Of a stretch of DNA of 64,000 bases, positions 33,898-46,661 are shown one piece after another. Origin of the DNA: Turnera subulata. Its lineage: Eukaryota; Streptophyta; Magnoliopsida; Malpighiales; Passifloraceae. The notes under the pieces were generated by a model, which searched no databases, was not told the DNA's origin, and saw only the letters and a list, made by a program, of their open reading frames with translations. Made by a program: the position numbers and the translations under genes. Every line of letters starts with the position of its first letter. Within the stretch, counting starts at the first letter, position 1. The stretch spans positions 21,063 to 85,062 of the forward strand of contig JAKUCV010001501.1 in assembly GCA_028386065.3 (NCBI GenBank), given 5' to 3'.

Positions 33898-36800
33898 TGA
33901 AGCGCCCGACCCGTATTTACCGTACATAGTAAACACGTGCCGAAACTGTAACAACCTGACCAAACAAAGCCCAGCATACAGTGTATACAATAGAAACTCT
34001 GGCTTAACAGCCCAAATTATAGACATCAGAAATCTGGCCCTTCGGCCCAACATCAAAACATATCACCCGAACCCGGGAACATCAATAACATCACAACCGG
34101 CCCAAGGCCCAACAACAACAACAATCAGCACAGCGGAAGACTTTCAAAACTCACAAAGACACTGTATGCGACACTGATGCAAATTATGGATCCGAGTCCT
34201 GTCCAAGGGATAACGCCGTAGCCTGTCTGGAATGCAACATACCTGAACCACAAATTACTCAACCTACAGGATGAAAGCCCGCAGGTGAGGGGTGAGTCTG
34301 AAGTGCCCACCGGGTAAAACCCATAAGCAAATTTACATATACAAGCAACCGTAAATTCCCAAGTCACATCACCAACAATTCACTAAGGTTCTCACGAACC
34401 TTAAATGACACACTTGTGATCCTAGACACGCTATTCCGATTTTATTATCAGGGCCCTTATCACTAGTTAAATGGTGGCCGTCACCTGGTAGTCAAGCTAG
34501 CTAGCCCGTGGACCCTGCCCTGGTACCTCCACGTATAACTGGCACAGACAGGGAGCAGACCCCAAGCACACTCTCCCCCAGCGCCTAAAATACTAATTGG
34601 TACAGACAGGGAGCAGACCCCAAGCACACTCTCCCCCAGCACCATAAAAATACGACTACCATCTGGCTGTTGCAACATTTAACTGTGATTTACTAGAGGT
34701 CTAAGTGTTTCTATTTTATTAATATTACCATTTTAGTCTTGATACCACAATACTGTTAACCAACCATCCACTCATTATCCCGAGCAGCCTCGCAGCCTCT
34801 CCGCTTGTTCGGATAATTATCAATACCACTTAACCATCAAATTCCACATAATAATGTTCCGGTACTCAAATCACGTCAATCTCACAGACAACAACAACAA
34901 CAACAACAACAACAACGGCAGCAAATATCAACTAAATTCATCTCACAACAACCATTCACAACCACAAGGTATCATACCAACAAATATCACACATAGTAAA
35001 CAAACAGCAACTTGATATCACGGGCAGCATATAAATATTTACTTATCCTCACCTTAGCCGATTACTCAACTCTGAAGACAATGACCGGTCCAAAGCCGGC
35101 TCCTCGGGAAACTGCCCGATGTCAAAACCTATACTACAAAACAACATGCTCACATAAATGCACATAATTGGTATGCTATGATGCCATAAATTGTAAATTA
35201 AACCCCCTTGGTTATACGTCATCATCTCAATAAAATTATTATACTTGCCAAAATATAATTACCAAATATTATTATTTATTTTTCAAAAAGGTATTATTAT
35301 ATATACTTAGTGAAATATTTCTCAGAATATACGATACCATATTTATTTCCAAAACATTTTCATAGTATGTATACCCCTTTTCTAAAATTATTTACTCCTA
35401 TAATAATTTTTTAAAGGAAAATCATATTATAATTACATTTTCTCAAAATTATATTAGTGTTATCATTTTATTTTTTTCCAGTAAAACATGTTCATATATT
35501 TCATATATATATTTTCCAGAATACTATAACTCATATTCACCATATTATTATTAATATATCTATAACATAATTACCTTAATTTATCTAAAATAACATGTCT
35601 AAGTAATTATTTTCTAGATATATCAAATGAATAATTATCTCAGGTCAAATTAATTATTCTGCCTGTTTTCAAAAAATTATACAATTCATAAAACCATATT
35701 TTTTTTCAGCAAAATATATTTTACAATTATATAGGTATTTTCTTTCTCTTTTTTTTAATAACGGACTGGGCCATACTATGCAGCCCAACCCAAGCCCAAG
35801 GTCAAACACCCAAGGTGGTCCAGCCCAGGTGGAAGGCCAAGGCTCTGGTCAACAGTCTGGCCCGAAAGCCTAAGCCCAAGTCAACCTAGACCCACGCCGA
35901 AACCCGGTTGAGACAACAGGTCAACCCGACCCGAGGCTACAACCCGGTGCGTGTGGCGGGTCGTTTTCTACCCGCTGCTCGCCTTAGAGGGTTGCGGCGA
36001 TGGCAAGGCGAGGCGGGGCGGCGACGCATGCGGAGAAGAGGAGGACGAGGCGGCACGGGAAGGAGACGTCGCGGGGAGGAGCTGGTGGCGAGCAACGACG
36101 GCGAGGGGCGGCCGGCAGATCGTGGGCGGCGTCGATCTGTAGCAGAGGAGGAAGGCGACGACGCGGCGGCTGACGAGCTCCTGCTTCGTCGGCGGCGTGA
36201 GCAGATCGGAAAGGAGACGGCCGCAGGTGATGGTGGTTCATGCAGAGGAGGTCGGGTCGTCGGCGTCAGCTGCTTCCTTCGTCGGGTCGTCTTCGTCCGA
36301 TCGTCTGTGTTGTTGTCCTGGCGCGACGGCGACGGTGCGACGAGACGGCCACGGCAGGGGAGTGACGCGGATGGGAGCTTACTGTCTTTGTTCGCCGGCA
36401 ACAGCAGCAACAGTGGGAGGAGAAGGAGTTGGCGGCGACAGGTTTGGTGGTTCACGGTGTGTTTAGTTGTTTTGTTTTTTTTTCTCTTATTTTTCTCTCT
36501 TTTTTTTTCCTGATTTTTCTCGTCTCTTTTTTTTTCCTTTTCTTTTCTTTTCTTTTTTTCTGGTTTGTGAGTGAGGGATGGGTGCTGGGTTTTTGTTTGC
36601 AAGAAGATGAGAAAGGTTGCAAATGAGTTTGCAGGCAGGAGAAAAGACGCCAGAGAGCAAGGTTTGCAGGAAGAAAAAAGCAGGTGCATCACGGGCGACA
36701 CAGGATGAAAAAGAAAGGCGCCGCCTGCATTATTACCACGATAATGCAGGCGTGTCCAAACCGGACCAGAAAATAACTGCATACCCCCTTAGTTATTTTC

Positions 36801-37018
36801 CGGTGTGATTTCTCTGAGGATTCCGGGACCCGAAAAATACCAACTTAGGTCCGAAAAATTCACGGAAAAATCCCGAGCGCGGGAAAAAGACTCGGTTACG
36901 AAAAACGACGCTCGATTTACCTTGAATTATTTACCCAAGATTAATTCTTTCGGTAAATCACTGTATAACGACTTTAAGAGTCCTGGTAAAAATCCAAATT
37001 TTTACCCGGACTGTTACA
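33898..37018 (-). mobile_element. Solo LTR, Ty3 type, TSD TAGGC
   Basis: A 3.1-kb LTR beginning TGAAGCGCCCGACCC and ending GGACTGTTACA, flanked by TAGGC at 33893-33897 and 37019-37023. It contains two subrepeats with GGGAGCAGACCCC...TCCCCC (about 34540-34640), an AAC-rich stretch near 34890 and AT-rich DNA. A GC-rich leader on the minus strand (about 36400-35950) and a pyrimidine-rich tract near 36470-36560 follow. The acidic exon tail is present (Q-F-PEEP near 35100-35140) but does not join an open frame upstream. Confidence 0.9.
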
Positions 37019-38301
37019 TAGGCCCTCATTATAACTTATAGGATTTGAGGTGGTATGCAATGCCTACCTTAGAATTTCTCGAGGTGAGAATAGCGGTGTG
37101 ACCTACAAAAATGAAGCCCACATGATGATGTGTCACAACAAGAAGTCAACACATGACACTTACCACTTTTTTTTGATATAGCCTTATAGCTTCTTTTTCT
37201 CTAGTGATATAGCCTTGGACTCAATGATTATTCATTCGCCGGAACCTGAAGAATCATCACGTGAATATCCTACTCGATGTTGCTTGGATATTAGATGGAG
37301 ACTGCCAGACTCTGGTAGGGTTGAACTGAATATTGATGAATCAAATAAAGGCAATCTGGGTGTGGCGATGGCTGAGGTAGTGTGTCGGGATTCTCACGGC
37401 TTTTGGAGCTTAAATTTTTCGGTTTCTCTGGATATTTCTACTTCTTACAAGGCTGAGGTGTCGGCTGTGTTATTTTGATTTGAACCAGGCATTGTTTAGA
37501 GACTTGCGACGCATCGTTCTAGAAGTTGACTCTTTTACTCTTGTCCAGCAATTGCAACCACATAGTTCTGCTTCGTTCGAGCCTTAGTTTTGTCAAATCT
37601 ACTCTCTTTTAGTCGTAATCAAGCACACTTACAGCGGAGGGAACAGGCTAGGGGATATGCTTGCCAATGCTGATTGTGGCCAGTTTTTGAAGCTACAACT
37701 TTGAAATTATGTTCTTTTTGCAATGACCTGAGGGTATTTCATGGCCCCGTTTATGCGTTAGCAGATTTTTAAATAATATGGGCGACGCCCTTTATTCACC
37801 AAAAACAGTACTAAGTTTAATTAACAAATGATGGTTTAAGTAGCAAATTTATGGAAAAATCTGTATAAGAACCAAATTTAATGACGGCCAAGTCCAGGAT
37901 TGCCGTTAGTCCAAAACCTTGTAAGCATGAATGGTTTGCAACATTTAATTGTTACTTATCAATGTCTACAATTAGCCTAAGCGATGTTTTAAAACTCGGA
38001 CTGACTTGGCAGGTCGAACCTGAATGACTGTGACCCAACAAGTTTTTTTTGAATCAATATTCTCCTTTGTACACTTGCTTGATCAGCATGAAGCAAACTA
38101 CCAGGAAGTAATAATTGGAACAACATGGTTCTCTTTTTTTGGTCGAAACAGCAAACAGATTTCATTGATTGCATATAGCATAGCTTTACATGGAACAACT
38201 TTGTAGAGAATGCATAACTGAATTTGAACATTACTACATCAACTTTCAATTAGTCTAATGAACCAATTAGTGCTAAAAATATACATCAATTGCGCACGTA
38301 A
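37019..38301. other. Host spacer with a LINE RNase H remnant
   Basis: At 37215-37478 the plus strand encodes RWRLPDSGRVELNIDES, VVCRDSHGFWSLNF and SYKAEVSAVLF. This is a degenerate LINE-type RNase H-like domain. Broken frames continue to about 37700 with GDMLANADCGQF, ending near 37790 in an untranslated tail. The rest, to the TFIIS stop codon, is 3' flank without recognisable genes. Confidence 0.6.
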
Positions 38302-39255
38302 TTAGCACTTCCAGCGATTGTGGCAGGAGACGCAAGTGATGTAACTGGTCATTGGCTCATCAGCAGACCTAGTTTGGAGCTGGTAATAAGTTGTCTCCCG
38401 TTTCCCGCACTTTCCACACTTGAACTGGTCAGTTGTGGCCTTCTGGGCATCTCCATTAATCAAGCGCCGCCTCCTCTCTGAGGCCTTCTCATACATCTCA
38501 TCCAGCGCTTGCAGCTCGTTACTGGCCATCTCTCCCCTTGTGCTCGCCACCTCCGATCTTGTGCTCATCAAACCCACAATCATCTCCGGCTCCACTTGCC
38601 CAAGGAGCACTTTCCTCCTAAAATCTGGGTTTCTTGGATCTTTGATGTTAAAGCACAAAGATCGATACTTCCAGTTATCGAGCCGCCCCCCGTTCTTGAA
38701 CAGAGCCGCCTCCACACGAGCAGCGACGCCAGCTGGGTCACTTGCCTCCACTAGCTCCTTCAAGATATCCCCTTCCTCAGTCTCCTGAGAAACCATGCAT
38801 AAGCCCTGGTATAGCTTCTCACGTATCATCTCACGCTTTGCATCACGGGACTTGAAGAGGGCGGCAGAGGTGGTGGGCGCCGCTTTCTTGGCTAGTTCTT
38901 GGAGTTGGGTCTTCTTCCTCGCCGGCGCCGCCACTCTTTTTGCCCAAGATTCATAAAGATTGGAAGCAAGATTTGCAATCTTGTTTTTGGGATGGTTCCT
39001 CAAGGGCCTGAGAAGCTTTCCTGCGTTGGCCGAGACTAAAGTTCCCACCGTGAGAGGCAGAGACTGAAGCCTAGACAACGCCTCAACGCAGCGCTTCTCC
39101 TCGGCTGCTGTCTTTCCGGCCGCTGCTTTCTCCGCCGTCTTCAGCAACTCCAACACTTCCCTCACCGCGGCTTTCTCCGCCAGTGAACCCAACTGTTCTT
39201 TCCCCGGGGCTTTCGTCGCCACCTTTCCCTTCCCCTTCTTGGGTACTACCTCCAT
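38302..39255 (-). CDS. TFIIS: Transcription elongation factor TFIIS (317 aa)
   Basis: The only intact ordinary host gene seen, a single uninterrupted ORF from ATG 39255. TFIIS rescues backtracked RNA polymerase II in the nucleus by stimulating transcript cleavage. Residues about 30-110 form the N-terminal LW domain (VEALSRLQSLPLTVGTLV, LRPLRNHPKNKIANLA). Residues about 135-245 form the polymerase-binding central domain (RDAKREMIREKLYQGL, KYRSLCFNIKDPRNPDFRRK). Residues 280-317 form the C-terminal zinc ribbon with C280, C283, C308, C311. The catalytic acidic pair D299-E300 is in the RSADEPMT hairpin. It is somewhat shorter than the plant forms I know because of a compact N-terminal region. A TATA box lies at 39399-39408. 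Confidence 0.92.
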   Translation of the reverse strand: MEVVPKKGKGKVATKAPGKEQLGSLAEKAAVREVLELLKTAEKAAAGKTAAEEKRCVEALSRLQSLPLTVGTLVSANAGKLLRPLRNHPKNKIANLASNLYESWAKRVAAPARKKTQLQELAKKAAPTTSAALFKSRDAKREMIREKLYQGLCMVSQETEEGDILKELVEASDPAGVAARVEAALFKNGGRLDNWKYRSLCFNIKDPRNPDFRRKVLLGQVEPEMIVGLMSTRSEVASTRGEMASNELQALDEMYEKASERRRRLINGDAQKATTDQFKCGKCGKRETTYYQLQTRSADEPMTSYITCVSCHNRWKC

Positions 39256-39398
39256 CTCGATCGAGTTTCTTGTTAAAGAAGAAGAAGTCGTAGTGTGTAA
39301 TAAACAAGAAACTCTCTGGACAGAACAAAAGACTTCAATGGATTTAGTAGTAATATGGGATTTAGTAACATGAGGGATTTTGGGTGAGAAGGTGTCGT

Positions 39399-39408
39399 CT
39401 ATTTATAG
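39399..39408 (-). promoter_or_regulatory. TATA box of the TFIIS gene
   Basis: The minus strand reads CTATAAATAG about 145 bases before the ATG, a standard plant TATA box. A duplicated promoter fragment at 40258-40316 lacks this box through a deletion of about 25 bp. Confidence 0.7.
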
Positions 39409-40316
39409 CTGGTTTAGCGTATCCTTTTGCCTCGAGGATTGTTAATTAAATCCCTCCCGGCCAAGGATTGCTACTACTCACTAACCGACTAAATTTTTTT
39501 TTATTTTTTACTTTGAAAATAAAACAGGAAACAATTATTAGAATAACACACTAATACAACAGTGGCCCAGGAAGTCTATACATATATATATATATATAAA
39601 TAAATAAATAAAATAAAACTGAATAATCAAGGATTTATACACCTAAGCTAATTCTAGGATTTTAGTCTGTTTGGGCTCGAAAATTTTCATGTTAATTTTA
39701 GTCCATTGGTATATTTAGTCTTAATAATTTATAAGTATTTTTTAAATATATTTTTTTCACTTAGCATTTTTTATCTTGAAAATTTGTAATGGTGATTTCT
39801 TATACTGATGTTTTATCCACACATAAGTATGTTTATTCAAAAAATTTGTTTCTATAATTTAGAATATTTTTATTGATAAAGGTATTAAATTAAATAATAT
39901 ATGAGTAATTATATTGTACTCAAATTAATATTTTAAAATATATTATTTGTTACCTTTTATGAATAATTCTACGTCAAATTAAGTTTTTTTTTAAAAAAAA
40001 ATGAATCAATTGAAATTAACCATTTATTTTTAAAAATAAATGAAATTAACCTTTTCATTTTCCTCCTCATACACAAGTTATTTAAACTGTCATTTTACCA
40101 GATAAATAAATTCATGAATTTATTAAGCAAAGAAGTCATATATATACGTGAAAGAACCTTAAAAAAAATTACTTCAACAGTTTTCAAAACAAAAAAAGAC
40201 CGCATATGAATATTAACCATGCATAGTATTCTTTTTAGGAAGGAAGGTTTTGGCAAATAAAAATTTTTATGGGTGAGGTTTTGCGTATCCTTTTGCCCCG
40301 AGGATTGTTAATTAAA
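39409..40316. other. TFIIS upstream region, AT-rich spacer, duplicated promoter fragment
   Basis: 39409-39570 is the TFIIS upstream region. 39570-40250 is AT-rich DNA with no gene I can support. At 40258-40316, continuing at 48093-48240 beyond the inserted element, the upstream region recurs (GCGTATCCTTTTGCC, GAGGATTGTTAATTAAAT, CTCCCGGCCAAGGATTGC). This marks a second unit of the tandem host duplication. TTAAA at 40312-40316 is the TSD of the next element. Confidence 0.8.
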
Positions 40317-41524
40317 TGTAACAGCCCGGGTAAAAATTTGTATTTTTACCGGACTGTAAAAGTCTTTATACAGTGATTTACCGAATGAATTAATCTTGGG
40401 TAATTAATTCAAAGTAAATCGAGTACCGGATCCCGAAACCGAGCCTTGTTCCACATACGAGATATTTTTACAGTTTTTCTGGGACAAGTTGGAATTTTTC
40501 CGGTTTGGAAAACTGCAAAAAGACGATTATGCCCCTGGTTTGGTTTGAAAACAAAAGAAAGGAAGGAGGGCAAAAGAGACATTTTGCTGGGTTAGATTCT
40601 TCCCTGCATAATCATGCACATACAACCGTTACACCGACACCTTTACACCATTTTTCCTTTTACCGTTTGTCTGCCACAACTAACGGTTTCTTCTCTTCTG
40701 GATATAAAAGAAAATGTTTGTTCTACATGCCACACACAACCCAGTACCATCTTCTTCCCTACAAAAGAAAACTTGAAACCTAGTATTTTTCTCCTGCAAA
40801 CTGCCCAAACCTCTCTTTACCTACAAACACAAACCCATAAACCCAGTCCCTTCCTATTGTTTGCAAACCAACCGGGGAAAAAAAAAAGAAAAGAAAGGAA
40901 AAAAAAACAACCCCCACACCCATTTCTTTTCTTCTTCTTCTTTTTTTTTTTTCTCCACGTACGCGCCGCCACCCGAGCAACCACCACCACCTGAGACCAC
41001 CACTTGCACCATCACGAACACGCCACCATCTTCTCTTCTTTCCTCCTCTCTGCCCGCGCCGACCATCGTTGCAGTACCGTCTAGCCAAGGCAAGCCCGAC
41101 GGAGCGAGCCCCAACGAGTCGGGTTGCGCCTCCACGCGACACCACCTACAGCAGCGATGTTGCCGCCCCTTCGTCCACGCGTCGCGCCACTTCCTCGTGT
41201 CGTCGGACCGAGCTTCACCTCGCGTCACCGCCGCGCCGACGTAGTCGCAGGTGAGCTCGGGGTTGAAGACGACCCACACATGGGTCAGGGCTGCTGGGTT
41301 CAAGTATTGGGCTTGGACTTGGGCCCGATATCTTGGAACAGCAAGCCTGGACCTTAGTGGGTTTGAGTAAATATTTGGTTGGGCTTCTGTTGGGCTCAAA
41401 CCTATACCTGGCCCAACCCGAAATTAAAATAACATATAATTATATTTTGCTGGAATTTTTTTATAAACGTAATTATATTTTCTGGAAATAATAGGAACAA
41501 CAATATAATATGGGTATATAGCAA

Positions 41525-41586
<62 letters not shown>

Positions 41587-43017
41587 AAGTAGGTAACAGT
41601 TATGGAAAAAGGAATATGTGCTACGACAAATAATTTTAGATAAAAATATTTTGGAAAGAGAATTATCAAAATCTAATACCGGAATAATATCCGGAGATAT
41701 ATATATACGATATAATTAATTTGTGGAGAAAAAAATACATATAATTTTGGAAATTAACACTTATACGAGAATATTAACCGGGTATGGTTAACGGAATAAT
41801 AATCATATGCATATCATGTTTTTGTGCATTTGTGTGACTGTATATTTGTTATTAATTATATATAGGATTTGATAACGTGAACGAGCACGTGGAACCGGAA
41901 CCAGAGGAGGAGTATCCGGAGGAATTTATCAGCTAAGGTGAGGATAAGTAAATATTAATATACTGCCTGTAATATCAAGTTGTTGTTTGCTTACTGCATG
42001 TGATGTTTGCTGGTATGATACTACACTTGTAGTTGTGAATGGTTGATGTGATAAGTATTGATTGTTGTTGATGCTGATGATGTTAGTGATGATAAATTTA
42101 CCGTTGTCGTTGTTGTCTGTGAGATTGACATGATTTGAGTACCGAAACATTATTATGTGGAATCTGATGGTTAAGTGGTATTGATTATTATCCGGACGAG
42201 CGGAGAGGTTGCGAGCCTACTCGGGATAATGAGTTGATGGTCGGTTCACAGTATTGTGGTAACAAGACTAAAATAGTAATATTAATAAATTGGAAACACT
42301 TAGACATCTAGTAAGTCACAGATAAATGTTGGAATAGCCTGATGGTAGTCATTATATTTATGGTGCTGGGGGAGAGTGTGCTTGGGGTCTGCTCCCTGTC
42401 TGTACCAATTTTTATTTTAGGCGCTGGGGGAGAGTGTGCTTGAGGTCTGCTCCCTGTCTGTGCCAGTAATTACGTGGAGGTATCAGGGCGGGGTCCACGG
42501 GCTAGCTAGCTTGACTACCTGGCGACGACCACCATTTAACTTGTGATAGGGGCCCTGTTAATAAAATTGGATTAGTGTGTCTAGGATAACACAGAGTACC
42601 TTCTGTATGTTACCGTCAGTAAAGTGATTGTCTGTGACTTGGTTATTATTGGTTGCCTGTATATTTTTCTTTACTTATGGATTTTACCCGGCGAGCACTT
42701 CAGACTCACCCCTCGCCTGCGTGACTCGGTCACGTAGTTTGATTTGTGCTAAGTACAGGAACACACATGGCAAGCTGCAGTGTACCCTCGGACAGAACTC
42801 GGATCCATTAGTTTGCATTGGGCTTTGCATATGTTGACATTGAGTTTATAAATGCTTCCGCTGTGCTATTGATATTGATGTACCCGAGGTCGGGTGATTG
42901 TTATTGTTTTTGGGGCAATGGGCTAGTTTTTTGTTGTATTACATAGTTTGTGCCACGTGTCGGCATTACTGTTCGGTAAATACTGTATGTTGGGAAAATT
43001 TGGGTCGGGGAGTTTCA
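40317..43017 (+). repeat. 5' LTR of the non-autonomous Ty3 element
   Basis: Starts TGTAACAGCCCGGG and ends GTCGGGGAGTTTCA. TATA box GATATAAAAG is near 40699. The GC-rich leader (about 40970-41250) ends GTCGCAG|GTGAGC. An exon-like block at 41866-41937 reads on in phase to an acidic tail (GAA/GAG-rich, Y-PEEF) and stop at 41934-41936. An (AT)n tract is at 41526-41580, and two subrepeats of GGGGGAGAGTGTGCTTG occur at about 42365-42470. Confidence 0.9.
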
Positions 43018-43042
43018 TTTTGGTAGCGGAGCAGGCGGTAGG
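43018..43042 (+). other. Primer-binding site
   Basis: TTTTGGTAGCGGAGCAGG follows the LTR directly, the same site as in the chromovirus at 29841-29858. Confidence 0.8.
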
Positions 43043-43230
43043 TCCTTGGGTATTTACTATGCTTGCATAATATTCACATGGTTAGTGCATTGTGGATCTA
43101 GTCGAGGGACGCCAGCTTGCCACAGAACATTCACGTAAGAGGTAATTGATGCCATAAATATGCAGAAACATAAATATTATTATTATTATTACTAATATTA
43201 ATATTATATTATTATTATTATTAAAATTAT

Positions 43231-43931
43231 TTATCTTGCTGGTACAACATTGACCCTGAAGCTAGTAGGGTCATTGGTAATGTTGACCCTGATGCTATCG
43301 TTCCACGAGAACCACATACGGCCCGTGTTGTTTTGACCGTGAAGCTCGAACCGGTTTGCCGGAGGGAAACGAAGTGGTATGACACCATGATCGTCTTCGG
43401 GCTGCCACTGGGTCTCCGTGAGTAGAACCATGTTGGGCTTGTACTGGTTCTTCAGATCCCTCAGGGTGCGCACGAACTCCTGGGAACGCATATCGATCCC
43501 TCTGCAGTTCCACACCAGTAGTCGGGCCTTTGGCCAAGTTGGTGGTAACCGAGTTACTCTGGGCATGCTCTGGGCAGTCATTGAAAGATGGTAGTAGGTA
43601 CCTAGGTCCAGGAATTGACAAGTAGGCTCTAGGTTGAATTCCTGAAGTCTTTCAGAAATGAAAAACATGACGAAATTGGCCTAGCAGTAGAAGGAAGTTC
43701 TTAGGGTGCTTTGGTCCTCTAGGAAGAACGTCTCTTCCATAGGAGTGACAAAGAACCTCGACAAGTAGAGTTCGTTGACGAAGACCAGACTAGGCATCAT
43801 GCTGAGCTCGTTTGGTAGTTCCTCAGGACGCTCGTTTATCAGGCTGTAGGCCAGCCGATTCCTCCTTCCTAAGGAGGCACCCTTAACGAAAAAGACAGAT
43901 GATGGAGCAGGAATTTTGTCTCGACGTGTTT
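43231..43931 (-). pseudogene. Decayed copy of the 227-residue antisense cargo gene
   Basis: Homologue of 17648-18331 and 52934-53617, read on the minus strand and so antisense to its element. The start codon is changed to ATT, and one in-frame TAG (about 43680) interrupts the SANSVMFF-like region. Otherwise the frame is open through WNCRG, LTETQW and WFSW to the stop at 43231. A TATAAAAG box lies at about 44015-44025 (minus). Conservation of the rest, including both metal-site motifs, shows that the copy decayed recently. Confidence 0.8.
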
Positions 43932-44323
43932 TGTGTGTTTTTATCTCTAAACGTGTTTTACAAATCTCTCTTTTAAAATGCTTTTTGATTATTTGCTTTC
44001 CACTACTTTGCCTTTTATAGAGATATGATTATCTGTTTTTCAAAGTTTAGACCCCACCTATCCCTGGAAGAGTCTAAAAGATTTTTCGATGATCGGTAAA
44101 GCAGATTTCTTTTCACAAAGCTCCAAACCATTTTCATTCTTCAAGGTGTTGCTTTTTGAAAGTTTTGCCGTTGCCTTAATTATTGCTTCAACACCTTGTC
44201 TGTTTTTGGGCTACAAACGCAAGTGTTTTTCAGCTCTTTTCCAACTCACAATTTTCTTTCTCCCCGGCTATCTTGGCATTTCTTTTTATGACTTTTCTAT
44301 ATTTTCTACACCTATCACATCCA

Positions 44324-44509
44324 TCAGAGGCCAACGTGGCCAGATTGATAAGACGATACCTCGAGTACGGTGCATGCGCGACAAGGTTGCTTCTGTTTGG
44401 ACATTATGGAGGGATACGAATCCCAAAAGACGTTTTCGCTCTTGTAGAGTTTATGGACGAGTGGTGCGGATTCTTCCAGTGGATCGACACATGTTTGAGA
44501 CGTCTTCAT
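44324..44509 (-). pseudogene. Possible third cargo ORF, degraded
   Basis: A minus-strand frame with DPLEESAPLVHKLYKSENVF lies between the two recognisable cargo genes. At the matching place in the other element (52440-52652, plus) a frame reads DPRKRRYPLVRKFRLSQKRL. The similarity is short and may mark a lost third gene or a regulatory region. Function unknown. Confidence 0.3.
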
Positions 44510-44808
44510 CTCCTTGCGAGATAACGAACGACGTTTTCACATAGAGAACCGACATCTCCGATAGCAACTGCAAGTTGCAATGCTCGGAATCGAGGACCTA
44601 TGTGACCGGTCTAGAGCGTTAGTTAAGGAAATGAGTTTTATTTAACTTCTTTATGATTGATTTTATTTCTTCCTTACTGGTTTTTATCTTTACATGAAAT
44701 ATTTGCTCTTACCACCTTCTGTGTTTTTGGGTTACTAATAACAGGTTTGGTCTTAATAAAGACAACTTGTTTATTTCCGATAACATATTACAATAGAGAA
44801 GGAGTACT

Positions 44809-45206
44809 CTATGGAGTTACTTGCTTCTTTAATTCTTTTACAAGTTTTTCTATGTTCTCGATCTGAGAGGAGAGTCCCATACACGCTTGTTCGATCTGCA
44901 TCACTGCCGTGTTGATCTTCTTCAGTGAAGCGGTCAGATGCTTCAGTGTCTGCAGTGATGTTTCGCTAGGAGCAGTTGCTTTGCCCTTCCTATCATCAAC
45001 ATCCTTGCGACCGGAAGGCTCCTCCTTGCCGACAGGTTTCTTTCGCCGTCTCCTAGAGACGACCATATGTTCCTTAAGACCGATGATGTTCGTCTTGAAG
45101 CGTTTCTTCGGCTGTTCTCATCGGAGTCCGTAAAGGGATTAACCCCACCTGTATAACTTAACTCCTCTGAGTCAGAGGTAGTTTGAGTTCTTATTGGTGA
45201 GTCCAA
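44809..45206 (-). pseudogene. Decayed copy of the 125-residue coiled-coil cargo gene
   Basis: Homologue of 51767-52144. The expected ATG is TTG (45204-45206), and a frameshift near 45110 separates the N-terminal part (DSP, TTSDSEE) from the remainder (HMVVSRRRRKK, then a helical C terminus ending LVKELKKQV). A TATAAAA box lies upstream on the minus strand near 45244-45252. It is antisense to the element. Confidence 0.75.
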
Positions 45207-45357
45207 GGCAGAGAGTAAGTTTGCCAGGTTTTGAGGTTTGGTTTTTATAAGGGAGCCAGAGACGCGTAAGGGTATACTCGGGATTTCATGTTGGGTAGAC
45301 AGGATGTGGAGTACTCGAGAAGATTGTTGACGTAAGCCGTGACGATTGAATTTGGGG

Positions 45358-45384
45358 GACGAAATTTTTTTAAGGTGGGTAGAA
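45358..45384 (+). other. Polypurine tract
   Basis: GGGGGACGAAATTTTTTTAA followed by GGTGGGTAGAA lies directly before the 3' LTR, as in the related elements. Confidence 0.8.
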
Positions 45385-46608
45385 TGTAACAGCCCGGGTA
45401 AAAATTTGTATTTTTACCGGACTGTAAAAGTCTTTATACAGTGATTTACCGAATGAATTAATCTTGGGTAATTAATTCAAGAAAAATCGAGTGCCGGATC
45501 CCGAAACCGAGCCTTGTTCCACGTACGGGATATTTTTACAATTTTTCCGGGACAAGTTGGAATTTCTCCGATTTGCAAAACTACGAAAAGACGATTATGC
45601 CCCTAGTTTGGTTTGAAAACTAAAGAAAGGAAGGAGGGCATAAGAGACATTTTGCTGGGTTAGATTCTTCCCTGCTTAATCATGCACATACGACCGTTAC
45701 ACCGACACCTTTATACCATTTTTCCTTTTATCGTTTGTATGCCACAACTAACGGTTTCTTCTCTTCTGGATATAAAAGAAAATGTTTGTTCTGCATGCCA
45801 CACACAATCCAGTACCATCTTCTTCCCTGCAAAAAAAACTTGAAACCCAGTATTTTTCTCCTGCAAACTGCCCAAACCTCTCTTTACCTACAAACACAAA
45901 CCCATAAACCCAGTCCCTTTCTGTTGTTTGCAAACCAACCGGGGAAAAAAAAAGAAAAGAAAGGAAAAAAAAAAAAAAGAAACAACCCCCACACCCATTT
46001 CTTTTCTTCTTCTTCTTTTTTTTTTCCTCCACGTATGCGCCGCCACCCGAGCAACCACCACCACCTGAGACCACCACTTGCACCACCGCGAACACGCCAT
46101 CATATTCTCTTCTTTCCTCCTCTCTGCCCGCGCCGACCGTCGTTGCAGCACCGTCCAGCCAAGGCGAGCTCGACGGAGCGAGCCCCAACGAGTCGGGTTG
46201 CGCCTCCACGCGACACCACCTACAGCAGCGATGTCGCCACCCCTTCGTCCACGCGTCGCGCCACTTCCTCGTGTCGTCGGACCGAGCTTCACCTCGCGTC
46301 ACTACCGCGCCGACGTAGTCGCAGGTGAGCTCGGGGTTGAAGACGACCCACACATGGTTCAGGGCTGTTGGGTTCAAGTATTGGGCTTGGACTTGGGCCC
46401 CATATCTTGGAACAGCAAGCTTGGACCTTAGTGGGTTTGAGTAAATATTTGGTTGGGCTTCTGTTAGGCTCAAACCTATACCTGGCCCAACCCGAAATTA
46501 AAATAACATATAATTATATTTTGCTGGAATTTATTCATAAACGTAATTATATTTTCTGGAAATAATAGGAACAACAATATACATATACATAATATGGGTA
46601 TATAGCAA

Positions 46609-46661
<53 letters not shown>

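Noticed and set aside
44089..44544. 151-codon plus-strand ORF in the non-autonomous Ty3 element
   Set aside because: There is no counterpart at the matching position of 50376-56690; similarity there is on the opposite strand.
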